Below, piece by piece: positions 23,227-33,540 of a stretch of 64,000 bases of DNA. The translations under genes and the position numbers were made by a program. The notes under the pieces were generated by a model. The model was not told where the DNA came from and searched no databases. It worked only from the letters and a program-made list of their open reading frames with translations. Positions within the stretch are counted from its first letter, which is position 1. Every line of letters starts with the position of its first letter. The DNA is from Roridomyces roridus (Eukaryota; Basidiomycota; Agaricomycetes; Agaricales; Mycenaceae). The DNA lies in NCBI GenBank assembly GCA_029378245.1, contig JARKIF010000015.1:744001-808000 (forward strand), in the 5' to 3' direction.

Positions 23227-23924
23227 TAGGGTGACCATATCAATTGGAAAGGACTCATCTAGCCGCTGAGCTCCAAGTGGTTGTCTGTGTACAGGGAGAT
23301 TTCAGTGTTCACCGTTCACTGATCGGCGATGAGCAGCGGGAAGCAAAACAACCTGGGGGTCTCCACTCGGCAGTTTTCACCATGCACCTTGATCCCCCTG
23401 TCTCCCTCTGGTCATCCATCAGAAATGAAACAGGGAGAACTGTAGCTGTTATCACGCAGGATGTACATGTGCGCAGTATACCGCGTCGATTACATCCAAC
23501 ATCTACTGATCTGCTGCATCATCCACGGAAGTCAACCGACCTCAATAGGGCTACTAAGAATAGTGTCTACACCAAAATGCCCCTGGAGTGACCAGGAGGT
23601 CGAAGGAACGGAAATACCATCATTGAACATTGATGGCAGTCGGAGTGGAACAAGCCACCGCGCGAACACGCAGAGCAGTTACACGACATCCTCGTGGTCA
23701 TTTCTTTCCTAGCCACTTCTTTCTGGCAACACCTTATAAATACGGACGGACAGCGAACATCAGGATGTCGAGGCAAGATCGAGAATCATTAGAACTGATT
23801 GTACCGGATCGGTCAACAAACCCAACGTCATCTGCCGAGCTGGCACACGCGGCGGTGAAACTGCCCGGCGTCTCGCTTAGCCCTGCTTTGCCGGCGTCAA
23901 GCCGGGCTGCCCCAAATGGTGTTG

Positions 23925-24019
23925 TCCCATAATGCATTAAAGGCCTATCCTGGCTGGGCGGCCAAGGTACGCCTTTATTGCAATATGGGATGCAATAATG
24001 GTCGACCATATTGCATTAA
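23925..24019 (-). repeat. Element X right terminal inverted repeat (copy A)
   Basis: This is the reverse complement of 20401-20495, with ATT/TTA single-base differences. It is nearly identical to the end at 62241-62334. Confidence 0.85.
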
Positions 24020-24258
24020 TGGTACAGCTACACCTCGACTGTGGAGTTTTCTGCCAGCGCGCAGCTGGGGAAGGTGGTGCTATCGAAGAAAGTGGTGAAT
24101 GTTGTGCGAGGGCAGGTTGATGCGTCTCTTGCACGGTGTATTCATGCATATGTTTCCGAATGAATTTGCTGTCCAATTCACGTACTGTCCTTGAGCCCTG
24201 AGATCAGAGCCTCAGATCAACGATTCACGACTCACGAGTCAAAAGAAGCATCAATTAT

Positions 24259-25885
24259 TTGGAGCGGCCAAACAATCCAGGCTTCCTTCCGACCACCATA
24301 TGTACATGCATGTTACTAGATGCGGTGCCCATAGAGCTGGCTGTCACGAATCCGCTCGAATGGGATGCAAAATGGCAAGACATCATCTCTTCATTGTACG
24401 CCGAACGCCCCGACGGGCAATCCGCGGCCGACTCCGTCGAGGCCCTCTTTATCGGCCAATACGCCAGGGAATACGCACACGATCGTGGAGGAACCAAGGC
24501 TTATACGTGTACCACGAGCTCCGTGAGGGACTGTGCTTTCTCCAGGCGGATCTCAGGACGGAAGCGATCGCACACATGACGTTACTGCAGTTTGAGGAGA
24601 AGTGGATGGCGGCGACCCCGGCGCAGCGCGGGTGTCACCGTCTCGCAGGTCTTATTCACACCTGTTCCTCGTCTATCCTCTACCACCAAGGTCGTATCCT
24701 ATGCGCGAGGGAGCTCAATGTCGAATCGCACCGGAAAAAACGGCGGGCTGTTCATACGACTTCTCAAGGAGATCCTGGTCGACAAACCGGCCACGACCTC
24801 GGACGACCGCATCATATACATTTCTCATCCAGTCTGGGACGCCTTCGCCGCTCATCACAAATCTCCGAGCACATCTGTTAATGAACAACTCGCGGTGGGG
24901 ATGACGCTAGTCGTACGCAACAAATTGATTGGTGAGCACGTGGGCTCACCCATCCCACGGTGACTAACAGCGTTTCTCAGCTTATGTCCTCAACTTTGTC
25001 CTTCATTCCTTCCTTAATCTACCGCTACCTCAACTCATGACTTCCTCGCGCGGGGAAGAGATTCGCCCGAAACCACCACCTCAGGTTGGCCAATCGATTA
25101 ACCAACTTCTCGCAAAGGCGGGTTCAAAGGGATATTCGGGCGCAAACCTCCGCACCAAGGAGCTGTACATGATGTGGAAACCAAAGTGCACGACTTGCCA
25201 GAAATACAACTTTGACTCCGGGAGGCGGTACTCGCGCTGCAAACGATGCTGGGATGGGATGCAAAAAGAGGTCTTTTATTGTTCAGTGTATGTCGCATCT
25301 AATTCATTTCTGCTCCTCACTGACGGTATAATGTCTTTTAGAGAGTGTCAGAAGGTGGATTGGAAAGCCGGACACAAATCAATTTGTGGACAGCCGCTTG
25401 ATTTTGGGGCGCCCATTCCCGAGGCGGCTCCCGGAACGACCTTTGAATCCCAGCTCCATTCCGGGTTTTCGAAACTGCAACAGTCGTCCATGCTCCTTCG
25501 CCAAGCCCTTTGTCTGCACAAATGGTCCGAGTACCACTATTTGATCTGGGTACCTAAAAGCCGTCCCGTATACTTCATCTTGCGGAATGCATTCGTGCGA
25601 TGGGCGTTTGGAGTTGCCTATGCACACGGGCTGGCTACCAACGATAGCTCTAGTGCGGCAAAGCTGGCGCATTTCCTCGTCTTCGTGATGTCCAAACACC
25701 CACAGGCACTTTCTCTCGGCGTCACAAAGGATGTACTGGTCAAACAACTTGCGGGGGAGTATCAAGTCGAAGATCTTGACCGTGCCTTGAAGAGAATCGA
25801 TGAGCAGATGAATGGAGATTCGCTCGGACGTCCGTGCGTCGAGTTCACACCACAGTTTCAGTTTCATTCGCTGATCATGCATTAG
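24259..25885 (+). pseudogene. MYND-type zinc-finger protein gene with two frameshifts
   Basis: The body reads NPLEWDAKWQDIISSLYAE and FIGQYAREYAHDRGGTKAY. It continues one frame over with VYHELREGLCFLQADLR and FEEKWMAATPAQR, then returns to the first frame at GGLFIRLLKEILVDKPA. The first shift is near 24503 and the second is in a run of six A near 24740. After an intron (24932-24979) the frame gives LNFVLHSFLNLPLPQL. The MYND finger is CTTCQKYNF, then RYSRCKRCW, YCSVECQKVDWKAGHKSIC, split by an intron at about 25291-25341. The C-terminal domain runs to 25885. MYND fingers bind proline-rich partners, and the family is strongly expanded in mushrooms. The two compensating shifts could be decay or indel errors. 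The N-terminus also looks short, and element X ends about 220 bp upstream. Confidence 0.75.
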
Positions 25886-26604
25886 GCCTCTGCTTATCGA
25901 CGCCCAAGTTTCCGAGAAGGATTGGAGGGAGTGCAAGACGTTGTTGAAGAAGGGATGCCTGGCGGATGTTGGCAGCGTTCCGGAGGCCTGCATGGCGCAT
26001 ATCGACGGTGTCGTGAAAATCATTGGGAATTTGGAGTAACTTGTTCGAGATGGTCAGACTCTTGAATCTTCTTTGGAATCGAGACAGATGATGAAGAAAA
26101 GCTCGCTGTCTGCAAGTCCCGTAAACTCTATATACATGCATACGCCCGATTCACGGCTCGAGTCGGAAGCGTTGATGGCCGCCAATCAGCGATCAACGCA
26201 TCAGTGTTTGATAGTGATGAATACTGTCTTTTCCACCACCACGACCATCCACGTTGTAAACCCACTCAATTGAGGCCTTCCTCCTCCACGCATCGGGCTC
26301 TTTGCGACGAGGCACTGCAGTTTCTCGCTGTCGCGACTGATTACTATCTTATTCCCGCCGCGCCGAAAGATCATCTTGCTGAAATCTACGGATCGAAACC
26401 TCGAAACCTATGGAATTCTCGCAGTTGACTTGGCAGTGAGGTCACCGGTCGCCAGCACCCGTCGGCACTCTTCCTTTCGAGGTCCCCGAACATTGCCCGA
26501 CTGACAGCCCAAAGATTCAAGAAAGAGTCACCTGGGATCTATTCCATTGGGATGTTTTTAGACTCTACAACAGCCCCGGAAAATCTTCGACAGAGAAGCA
26601 CTAT
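25886..26604. other. No confident gene
   Basis: A plus-strand frame at 26204-26428 has no family signature. The interval holds the 3' end of the MYND gene and the xylanase promoter. Confidence 0.4.
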
Positions 26605-27647
26605 ATGAAAACCCTGGCCCCTGTTCCCATTCAAAGCCATCCAATGCTCTTCGCCTTGTTCTCCCTTCTTGCAGCACCTGCCGTCCACGGACTAACAGCC
26701 CCTCGCGGACTCGAACTTACTCGAGCGCTGACGCCGTCGAGCTGTAGCGGCGACCTCTTCAATTACTACTATATGTTTTCTGCCGAGGACGGCAACGCAG
26801 TCAACTTTACATACGACGCTGAATATGTCACGGCGCAGTGGACGAACAATACTGGATATTTCATCGCCGGATTGGGTTGGAATCCCGGCTCTGCTCAGTC
26901 AGTTTACGTTCAATGGCCTGATATCAAAAGGCTGAAGTTCTGCGTAGGACCATAAATTTCCAAACTTACATCCCCGAAGGCTCAAGTTACGTCTCAATCT
27001 ACGGTTGGACCACAGACCCTCTGGTCGAATACCGGATACTCGAGGAAAACCTGTCGAACGAGGATCCGTCTATCGGGTTAACTTGGCAAGGCAACCTCAC
27101 CTCAGACGGCGGGGTGTACGATATCTACGAGACCCAGCGTATCGATGCTCCGTCAATCTTGGGCCCTACCACCAACTTTACTCAATATTGGAGTATTCGG
27201 CAGGGGAACCGAAATTATGGGGATGTTACCACAGGTATGCTGATTTGTATGCGTTCAGTCTGCGTACTCACGGTGGTTCAAGGAAATCACTTTGCCGCCT
27301 GGGCCGCAGCAGGGATGCCTCTTGGCACGTTTGAGTATCAAATTGTCGCTGTTGAGGGCACGGCGGCGACATCTTCCACCGATGGGAGTCTCCAGCTTCG
27401 CGGAAGTGTCGTGATACCATTCTCACCCTCAGTGACGCCGACTCCAACACCCACTCAGGTGCCAGGCGCGGTACGCAGCGTATGCCTCCGTTGAGCTCCT
27501 TTAATGAAACTTCTGCAGTGCCAGACACTGTGGGGTCAATGCTCTGGAATTGGCTTCACGGGCCCGACTTGCTGTCCGAGTAACACGACTTGCACATTGC
27601 TTAACGTGTATTTCTCCGAGTGTATCGCGGACATAGTCACCTGCTAA
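26605..27647 (+). CDS. GH11 endo-1,4-beta-xylanase with C-terminal CBM1
   Basis: This is a secreted xylanase that cleaves beta-1,4-xylan. The more likely start is 26644, giving the signal peptide [16 protein letters not shown]; 26605 is an in-frame upstream ATG. The jelly-roll core shows [49 protein letters not shown], then LVEYRILEE with the nucleophile Glu. Next come [49 protein letters not shown] and VAVEG with the acid/base Glu. A short Thr/Pro linker (VTPTPTPTQ) leads to the cellulose-binding CBM1: [19 protein letters not shown] with SECI. Introns lie at about 26898-26950, 27232-27279 and 27472-27518, and all keep frame. No lesion is seen. Several plant-wall genes lie in this window, but they are too far apart to call a cluster. 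Confidence 0.93.
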
Positions 27648-27782
27648 GCAGTGATAAGTAGTACCTTTGACATCATGTCCATTGGCAGATTTAACCGAGA
27701 TAAAAAAAAAGGGAGAGGAATGGTTCACGACTCAAGATCTGCGGCCCAGTTGCGGCCTCAAACTCGTCTTCCTGTGCCGAGG

Positions 27783-29440
27783 ATGCACCCTAGCCTCAGC
27801 CCGGCCGCACTACTCTCTCTCCCCCTCTCTCTTCGGGTACGGGAGCACCTTCCTGCCCGAGTCGAGTCATCTCTCATCCCTGGCCTCTTTGAAGCGGACT
27901 GCATTGGCGGCTGCGAAGGGCTCTATCGAGGATTTCAGGAAACTGGTTGTAAATGCGCCACTCTCTTCTTCCTACTCACGCAATCTCCTACCCGCCTGTT
28001 ACGGCCAACTCGATCCAATTCAAGCTGAACGTTTGGAGCGTTTGGATTTCCTATCCACCGAAGCCGATGTCCAGCATCTCTTTGATGTGTTTCTGGCCAT
28101 GCAACGTATCTTGGCTCTTCCAGATGTACCGAAGGGATGTTACCCTGAACTATGGCCCCGACTCTGGATGTGCTCGCTGCTCATCATGCGACACAATTAT
28201 TGTCTGCCACAATATACACGCCAAGTGGTAGGCCGATTCCCCCTTCACAGCTCCGTATGGCTGATTTATCGTTGACACAGTCTCAACTCACCTTCGTCCT
28301 GCTCTTTTCGAGGATGCATCGGACTTGCGATGTCACTGCGCATACAATCGACGCAACGCCGGGATTTCGACAGCTGGTGGCTCGGGTGTGGGTCCTCCTC
28401 TCCAGGAAGACCATCGCGAGATCTGCAGACGCTGCCCGCGAAGATATTCTCGATATGCTTCATTTCTGCGTCGATCTAAAAAATCCTGAGCATCTTGAAG
28501 AGCTCGTCGACGGATGCGGAGGCAGCCTCGTGCACTTTGCAGATGTCCTCGTTGGCTTCTTGATCAACATCGCAAGCGAGAACGCGCAACGAACTCTGCG
28601 TCTGATGGAGGGCGCTTTCAGCGTCATGGACCTGGCGAGGGACATGCGGCCAGAGTTTGCCGAGTTGATTTGTGATCGCGGGTTCATTGGCGCGGTGGTG
28701 ACGATGATGCGAAGCATTGCGCCTCAATCTCTGTCGACAGAGTACGCACTCGACGGCTCTTGCAGAACCTTGCTGGCGAGCATCCTGCGCGTTCCATCCA
28801 CTAAGGAGTTCATTGTCGAGGCGGTCAAAGCGGGATTCCTTCAGCTCATCGCCTCCGCTCTGCAACATCCCCTATTGATCTCTGAGGAGGTGCTCAAATT
28901 TGCCTTGCTTGACATCCTCTGCACGTATGCGCATTACCGCTCGGTCCTAGAGCGACTTCGATCGGCCATCATCGAGGTGGATGCCACTATGGACGTTACT
29001 CTAGCGAGCCGCTCTCCTGCGTGGGAGACCTGGAAAATGTTTCATAGTACCGTCAGTGATGGAAAATGTTTCATAGTACCGTCAGTGCGATGCTCAACAC
29101 ACTCATAATCCATCGTGCACTAAGTTTACCGCCGACCCGCGTCTGCGATAATGTCGAGGTACGTTTATGTACCTGTTTACTCTTCCTACTCAGCACTCGC
29201 TCTCAGTGTGGTCTGGTGTCCGGCAAATACCACTTGAAGTGCTGTTCTCGTTGTGAAACTGTTTTCTATTGCTCCACTGATTGTCAACGGCGTGATTGGC
29301 TGCGAGGCCACAAGCAGACGTGCGCCAAGATCCGAACTCACTTTTTCCGCAAGTCACCTCAGCTCCGTCACCACTATCTTAATTTTATTGACTATTATGC
29401 ATTATCCAGAATCGTCCGAGATGCTTACCGTTCACACTGA
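27783..29440 (+). pseudogene. MYND-type zinc-finger gene, 5' part, disrupted
   Basis: It starts MHPSLSPAALLSLPLSLR, the usual MHP start of this mushroom family. It is spliced to ALAAAKGSIEDFRKL, then NLLPACYGQLDP and LWPRLWMCSLLIM. A second exon runs from SQLTFVLLF through DMLHFCVDLKNPEHLEELV and AFSVMDLARDMRPEFAELIC to SPAWETWKMFHSTVS. Here a 29 bp tandem duplication (29032-29087) shifts the frame. Beyond it the correct frame continues with AMLNTLIIHRALSL, an intron, then CGLVSGKYHLKCCSRCETVF, YCSTDCQRRDWLRGHKQTC, a full MYND finger. The frame then ends at about 29440 in a TE-like stretch. A probable continuation lies at 30741-31311. Confidence 0.8.
29032..29087 (+). repeat. 29 bp tandem duplication in MYND exon
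   Basis: GGAAAATGTTTCATAGTACC plus GTCAGTGAT occurs twice head to tail. The second copy matches for its first 27 bp. The unit length is not a multiple of three, so the copy breaks the reading frame. No GT-AG intron of sensible length would remove it. Confidence 0.95.
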
Positions 29441-30740
29441 GGATGTAGATGTAAATGAATTTCATGTAACGAAAACAAATCACGTACTTTGGTGTGTGAA
29501 TCCGATTTCACGTAGATTTCATTCACCTACCCAATTCACGTATTTCTGCAGTTCACAATGAAAGTACGTGAATTTCACAGTCAAGAAAATACTGCTGATC
29601 TGATACACATCCTTGCTCTGAAGCTCCTGGTTGTGCATACAACTGTCAACCTCCAGTCCGTTGCTGTTGTCGACTGGTCGAGACAAGGTTGAAAGGAAAT
29701 GCGCGGCGGATTGGCGGTGGAGCAAGATGATGTCTTCGCTGATCAGTATCATCCAGCTCTCTTCCGTCTCCCACCACCTGCTGGACCTTCCATTCATAGG
29801 CCCGTGTCCTGCATCGACCATCCCCACCCTGCCCTATATGCCCACCGCATCCTCAGGCCGCCCCTCTGGCTTCGCTGGCTCGAATCCTCGGGGCCGGCTG
29901 CGGATTGGAGCTCAACTGAATTGGCCCCACCGGGCTCCACCACCAAACGGAGAAGATGTGGATACAAGTAGAACGCACTGGCGACCACCCACACGCGACT
30001 CTCTCTCTCTTCCCTCATGTCCCGCTTGCTGCTTCCGGGTCCGATCCCGACTGGAACAATTCTCAAGTTTCGCCGGTCTCGCGTGCCTCGGGCCTTCACT
30101 ACTGCTCGATGAGCATCTCCGACGGTTAGGTGTGCTGTTGCATCGGTTGGGCTGCTCGTGCTCAGGTACGCCGTCGCATTGCGACACTTCTTGTATCATG
30201 TTTCGCTCATCTTGCACCAGAAGCGGTGGTATGGGAATCAACACGCCGGTATGTTCTGTATATCTTGTCCTCTGTCGACAAGCTACTGACACACATCTGC
30301 ATAAACGACGTCCCTCATTCTCACTCTCCCCTTCCCTCGATCTCGGCTGCATCGGTGCCAGGACCCCCGCACCCTCTTTTCGTCGGATGACGAAGGACGG
30401 GACAAGGATGGAGAGGTTGTCCGCGATGGAATGGGGCGATCGAACGGCGGCAGTAGCACCTGAATCCCTGTATATTCAATCTAGTAAAACAATGATTCTC
30501 ACTGAACTGCTTCGTCAAATTCACTGAGTTTAGAACTACATCATTCTCAATCACGGTACACTCAAATGAACTTCACCAATGAGGGTACGTGAATGCCTTT
30601 CCCTGATGTGTTTACGATTTATAGTGAACGACAAGGACCTTGAATTTCATGGAATTGTCATGAAATTCATGGCTCTCTTCTCGTGAAGTTCACGGGTATA
30701 TCTACGTGGGCGATCTCCATGAAATTCATGACAATTGGGG
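29441..30740. mobile_element. Probable insertion splitting the MYND gene
   Basis: Both edges are rich in TTCACGTA/ACGTGAA and CATGAAATTCATG words in both orientations (29450-29580 and 30530-30740), like the subterminal repeats of DNA transposons. The middle is a mixture of frames with no recognised protein. The MYND finger ends on the left, and a family-like C-terminal domain resumes on the right. Exact ends and target duplication could not be fixed. Confidence 0.45.
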
Positions 30741-31311
30741 TCCTCAGTGTCAGTCGTCTCTAGATCAGTCTTTCTTCCGCACGGTCGCATTCACGACTTA
30801 CCACAGCAGCCTGGCACGAATACTCCTCGAGGAACTCTCGGGTATGCTGAAGTACCCCGATCAGCCAGGGCCATTTGTCACTTTCCTCACCTTTGAGGGC
30901 GTTGACATGGGGGTGGGCGGCTTAACTGAGCACAACAAGCTCGCATTCGGGCCTCAACTCTTTGGCCCGATGTGGGACGATCAGAGGGAACGCACTGCGG
31001 GCCCTCGGGGGCAGAATCATCTTCAACTTGTATGCATGTTCTGTTCTATCGAGAATACCAAGCGGAGGGCGGCTCGGCTGTTCGCGATTCCGAAGCCCAA
31101 GGGGCTTGGAGAGGCATTGGCAACGTTAGCCAAGTCGGGCGAGATTCCACCGGGAGTGGTGGAGGTGGCGGAGTTGAGAGAGGTGCCGGCGGTGACGGAT
31201 AGGATTCAGGCAATGGTGAAGGATCTGGACTTGGGATGGTTGGACGGTCAAAGGGCGTTCGACATTTCACTGCCAACAGGGCATTGTGTGGCTCTTGAAA
31301 ACTTCCAGTAG
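30706..31311 (+). pseudogene. Probable C-terminal part of the split MYND protein
   Basis: The frame is open for 201 codons. The coding-like part starts near 30756: LDQSFFRTVAFTTYHSSLAR, then ILLEELSGMLKYPDQPGPFV, TFLTFEGVDMG and RIQAMVKDLDLGWLDGQRAF. The order of elements (an acidic D-x-x-F start, helix, then P-G-x-P-F-V strand) resembles the domain that follows the finger in other mushroom MYND proteins. The first codons (from 30706) lie in the TE-like repeats, so the ATG is probably not genuine. It could also be an independent hypothetical gene. Confidence 0.5.
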
Positions 31312-31586
31312 AGACGCGGCATTCGGGAAGGACTTGTAGCAGTATTACTTACTCGTCCATGATCCTGTCTTGGTAGATTAACACTAAATTTTGACAACAG
31401 CGAAATTGCGATGCATCCCAGCGGCAAGACTTCTGGCCAATGATCCGACGATGACTCAGAAGGCGGATCATCCAGGGACAAAGAACAGACAACATCAATT
31501 CGCCTGGTCTTCTCCCACCATCTGCCAAAAATCCGTAGGCCCGCTACCGACACCATTCACCGTCAATCTCATGATTTTACAGCCGA

Positions 31587-33185
31587 ATGTCCTGCCACCA
31601 GTGCGGAGCCTCATCGACCGCATCTTCAATACCACCGGTACCATCGATGGCGCGCTGTCTCTTCACAAGCAATATCTGCCCGGTCGATTCAGATGCAGCC
31701 GCCGCCAAAAGGTTTATCGCCGCAGCTGAGAGCTTTATCGGCGTCCTGGACTGCCGCATCGAGATTCTCCGTGCGGTCCTGGATCAGCTTGTCGCAGAGC
31801 GTGGTCATCTCTCCTCTCGCATTGCCCAGCACAGAGTGATCCTCTCCCCGGTTAGGCGCATCCCGCCGGAACTCATCTGCGAGATACTCGCCTGGATACC
31901 ACCCCAGTCTCGAAAAATTGGTCGTCACGTCGTAGAGCAGCCCCCTTGGCAGCTGGCGCATATATGCAGATCGTGGAGACAAGCCGCGCTTGCATGCCCT
32001 TCACTCTGGTCTTCCTTCAGCGTCCTCCATCACGGCTACCCGGTCTCCTTCCCACCAGAGATGATCGAAACACAGCTTTTCCACACCGGTAGCCAGCCTC
32101 TTGACATTTATTTCGGGTGGAAGCACGACGGGGCCCTGCAAGATACGTCTTGCTGGGACTTGTTCCTGCCTCTGTGTCATCGCTGGAGGAGCCTCCGGAT
32201 TGAATGCCCAAGCAACCGGGCTGCGGAAGCTCTCATCGAACGCCTACGGGTGGTCCAGGACAATGTCCCCCTGTTGGAGCGAGTCGAGTTTTTCCTCGAT
32301 GATGAAGACCCTGTGCCGCTGGATGGGCAGTGGGATTTGTTATCGAATGCACCACGTTTAAGCCAGCTTTTTCTCGTCGACGTTGCTCTCAACTCGTATT
32401 CCCCTGATTTTACTGTTCCCTGGTCGCAGATCACTCATTATCGCGGTGTATTCCCTCACGCTCGCCAGCTGGACATTTTGCGGCGCTCCCCCAACCTGGT
32501 TCAGTGCAGCATTGGTTCAGATGACGAAGACGTAACGGCCGTTCACCCAGATATGATGGTCCAGTCACTTCACCTCCGACAGTTACACGCGGAGCACTGC
32601 AGTATCATCGGCCACATCATAGCTCCAGCGCTGCAACACCTGTCGGTCAACAATCCTTCTCCCACCCTGCATCCCTTCATTCACCACTCCTCCTGTTCCT
32701 TGACGACCCTCGTCGTAACAAAAGGTTGCACCCTCGAGGACCTCAGTGTCGCTTTGCCGCTTTGTCTAGCACTCGAGCGGCTCGTTGTCAAAATGATACG
32801 AGGATTCCCCTCGGCCGATACCACCCTCAACAACCACATTTCTAGCTTCATCGACACATTGCAAATCTCCAGTACATCATCGCCCAGTCCGGGCACGGAG
32901 GCGAACATGATCATTTGCCCCGTACTTGCCATCTTCGGCTTGGGATTTCCGATTCGCTCTTCTCAAATCAATTTCGACTGGACGGACAAGTTATTTCGTA
33001 TGATCCAATCTAGATCCCTCTCCACCGTCCGTCTGTTCAATGTTGGCTTACCCCGCAAAATGGATGATGTTCGGTTACCCCAGGCATTGGGAGAATGTAT
33101 CCAGCGCTTGAGGGACGAGCAGAGTTTGGATATCGAATACCTCACCGCTGGGGAGGGTGTGGCTTTTATGGGTAGCCTGGGATGA
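31587..33185 (+). CDS. F-box protein
   Basis: This is an uninterrupted 532-residue reading frame. F-box proteins recruit substrates to SCF ubiquitin ligases. Residues about 45-85 form a helix (LDQLVAERGHLSSRIAQH) leading into the F-box LSPVRRIPPELICEILAWIP. Next comes WQLAHICRSWRQAALACPSL with WSSF, the hallmark of the large mushroom F-box family. The remainder is a solenoid of leucine-rich repeats (for example LFLPLCHRWRSLRIECPS, LLSNAPRLSQLFLVDVAL, LRQLHAEHCSIIG). It ends SLDIEYLTAGEGVAFMGSLG. The substrate is unknown. The fragment at 14751-15210 is the tail of a related gene. No damage is visible. Confidence 0.9.
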   Translation: MSCHQCGASSTASSIPPVPSMARCLFTSNICPVDSDAAAAKRFIAAAESFIGVLDCRIEILRAVLDQLVAERGHLSSRIAQHRVILSPVRRIPPELICEILAWIPPQSRKIGRHVVEQPPWQLAHICRSWRQAALACPSLWSSFSVLHHGYPVSFPPEMIETQLFHTGSQPLDIYFGWKHDGALQDTSCWDLFLPLCHRWRSLRIECPSNRAAEALIERLRVVQDNVPLLERVEFFLDDEDPVPLDGQWDLLSNAPRLSQLFLVDVALNSYSPDFTVPWSQITHYRGVFPHARQLDILRRSPNLVQCSIGSDDEDVTAVHPDMMVQSLHLRQLHAEHCSIIGHIIAPALQHLSVNNPSPTLHPFIHHSSCSLTTLVVTKGCTLEDLSVALPLCLALERLVVKMIRGFPSADTTLNNHISSFIDTLQISSTSSPSPGTEANMIICPVLAIFGLGFPIRSSQINFDWTDKLFRMIQSRSLSTVRLFNVGLPRKMDDVRLPQALGECIQRLRDEQSLDIEYLTAGEGVAFMGSLG

Positions 33186-33540
33186 ATTGACCGGGGTGCC
33201 GACCAAAAGTCGCCGTGTATCTTTTCATATGGTACGATCGAGTCGGAAAATACATTTACTGGCGTAATGAGTTCCTCGGAGTTGCTTGAGATAGCGTGGG
33301 GACCACGACCCTGACTGGTAAGTCAAATCAACAGTGAATTCAATTCGCCTCTACTCAACACGCATAGGGAGTTTGCGTCGGCCTCAATCGACTCAAGACC
33401 CGAGGACGCAAGAAAGCACAAATCAGAGGTATATTTGGGATATGGTATTGTATCTACAAGGATTAAGGCAAGTCAGGTATGGTAAGTCGTTCTACATCGT
33501 TTCATTTCATAATTATCCATAAATCCAAAGCAGTCGTCTC
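33186..33540. other. Intergenic, no gene
   Basis: This is the convergent 3' interval between the F-box gene (+) and the P450 gene (-). No feature was recognised. Confidence 0.5.

Larger units (their letters stand above)
20390..24036. mobile_element. Element X, copy A: long-TIR non-autonomous transposon
   Basis: The two ends carry about 95-100 bp inverted repeats (20401-20495 and 23925-24019) that match nearly perfectly. No transposase-like ORF lies between them, so the element is non-autonomous. It sits inside copia RNase H on its left. On its right it abuts unrelated host sequence next to a MYND gene. A second copy begins at 62222 in the same copia codon region. Long TIRs would fit a Mutator-like (MULE) or similar DNA element, but target duplication is unclear: GGCGCACC before copy B against GGCGCACgcggcACC after copy A. 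Short ORFs conserved in both copies (for example 23244-23591 and 21142-21417) have no recognised function. Confidence 0.75.

Noticed and set aside
24017..24176. A small minus-strand protein ending in element X (MDSKFIRKHMHEYTVQ...)
   Set aside because: The shared end comes from the X terminus and also appears at the end of the copia frame at 62322, so the fused frame is a junction artefact.
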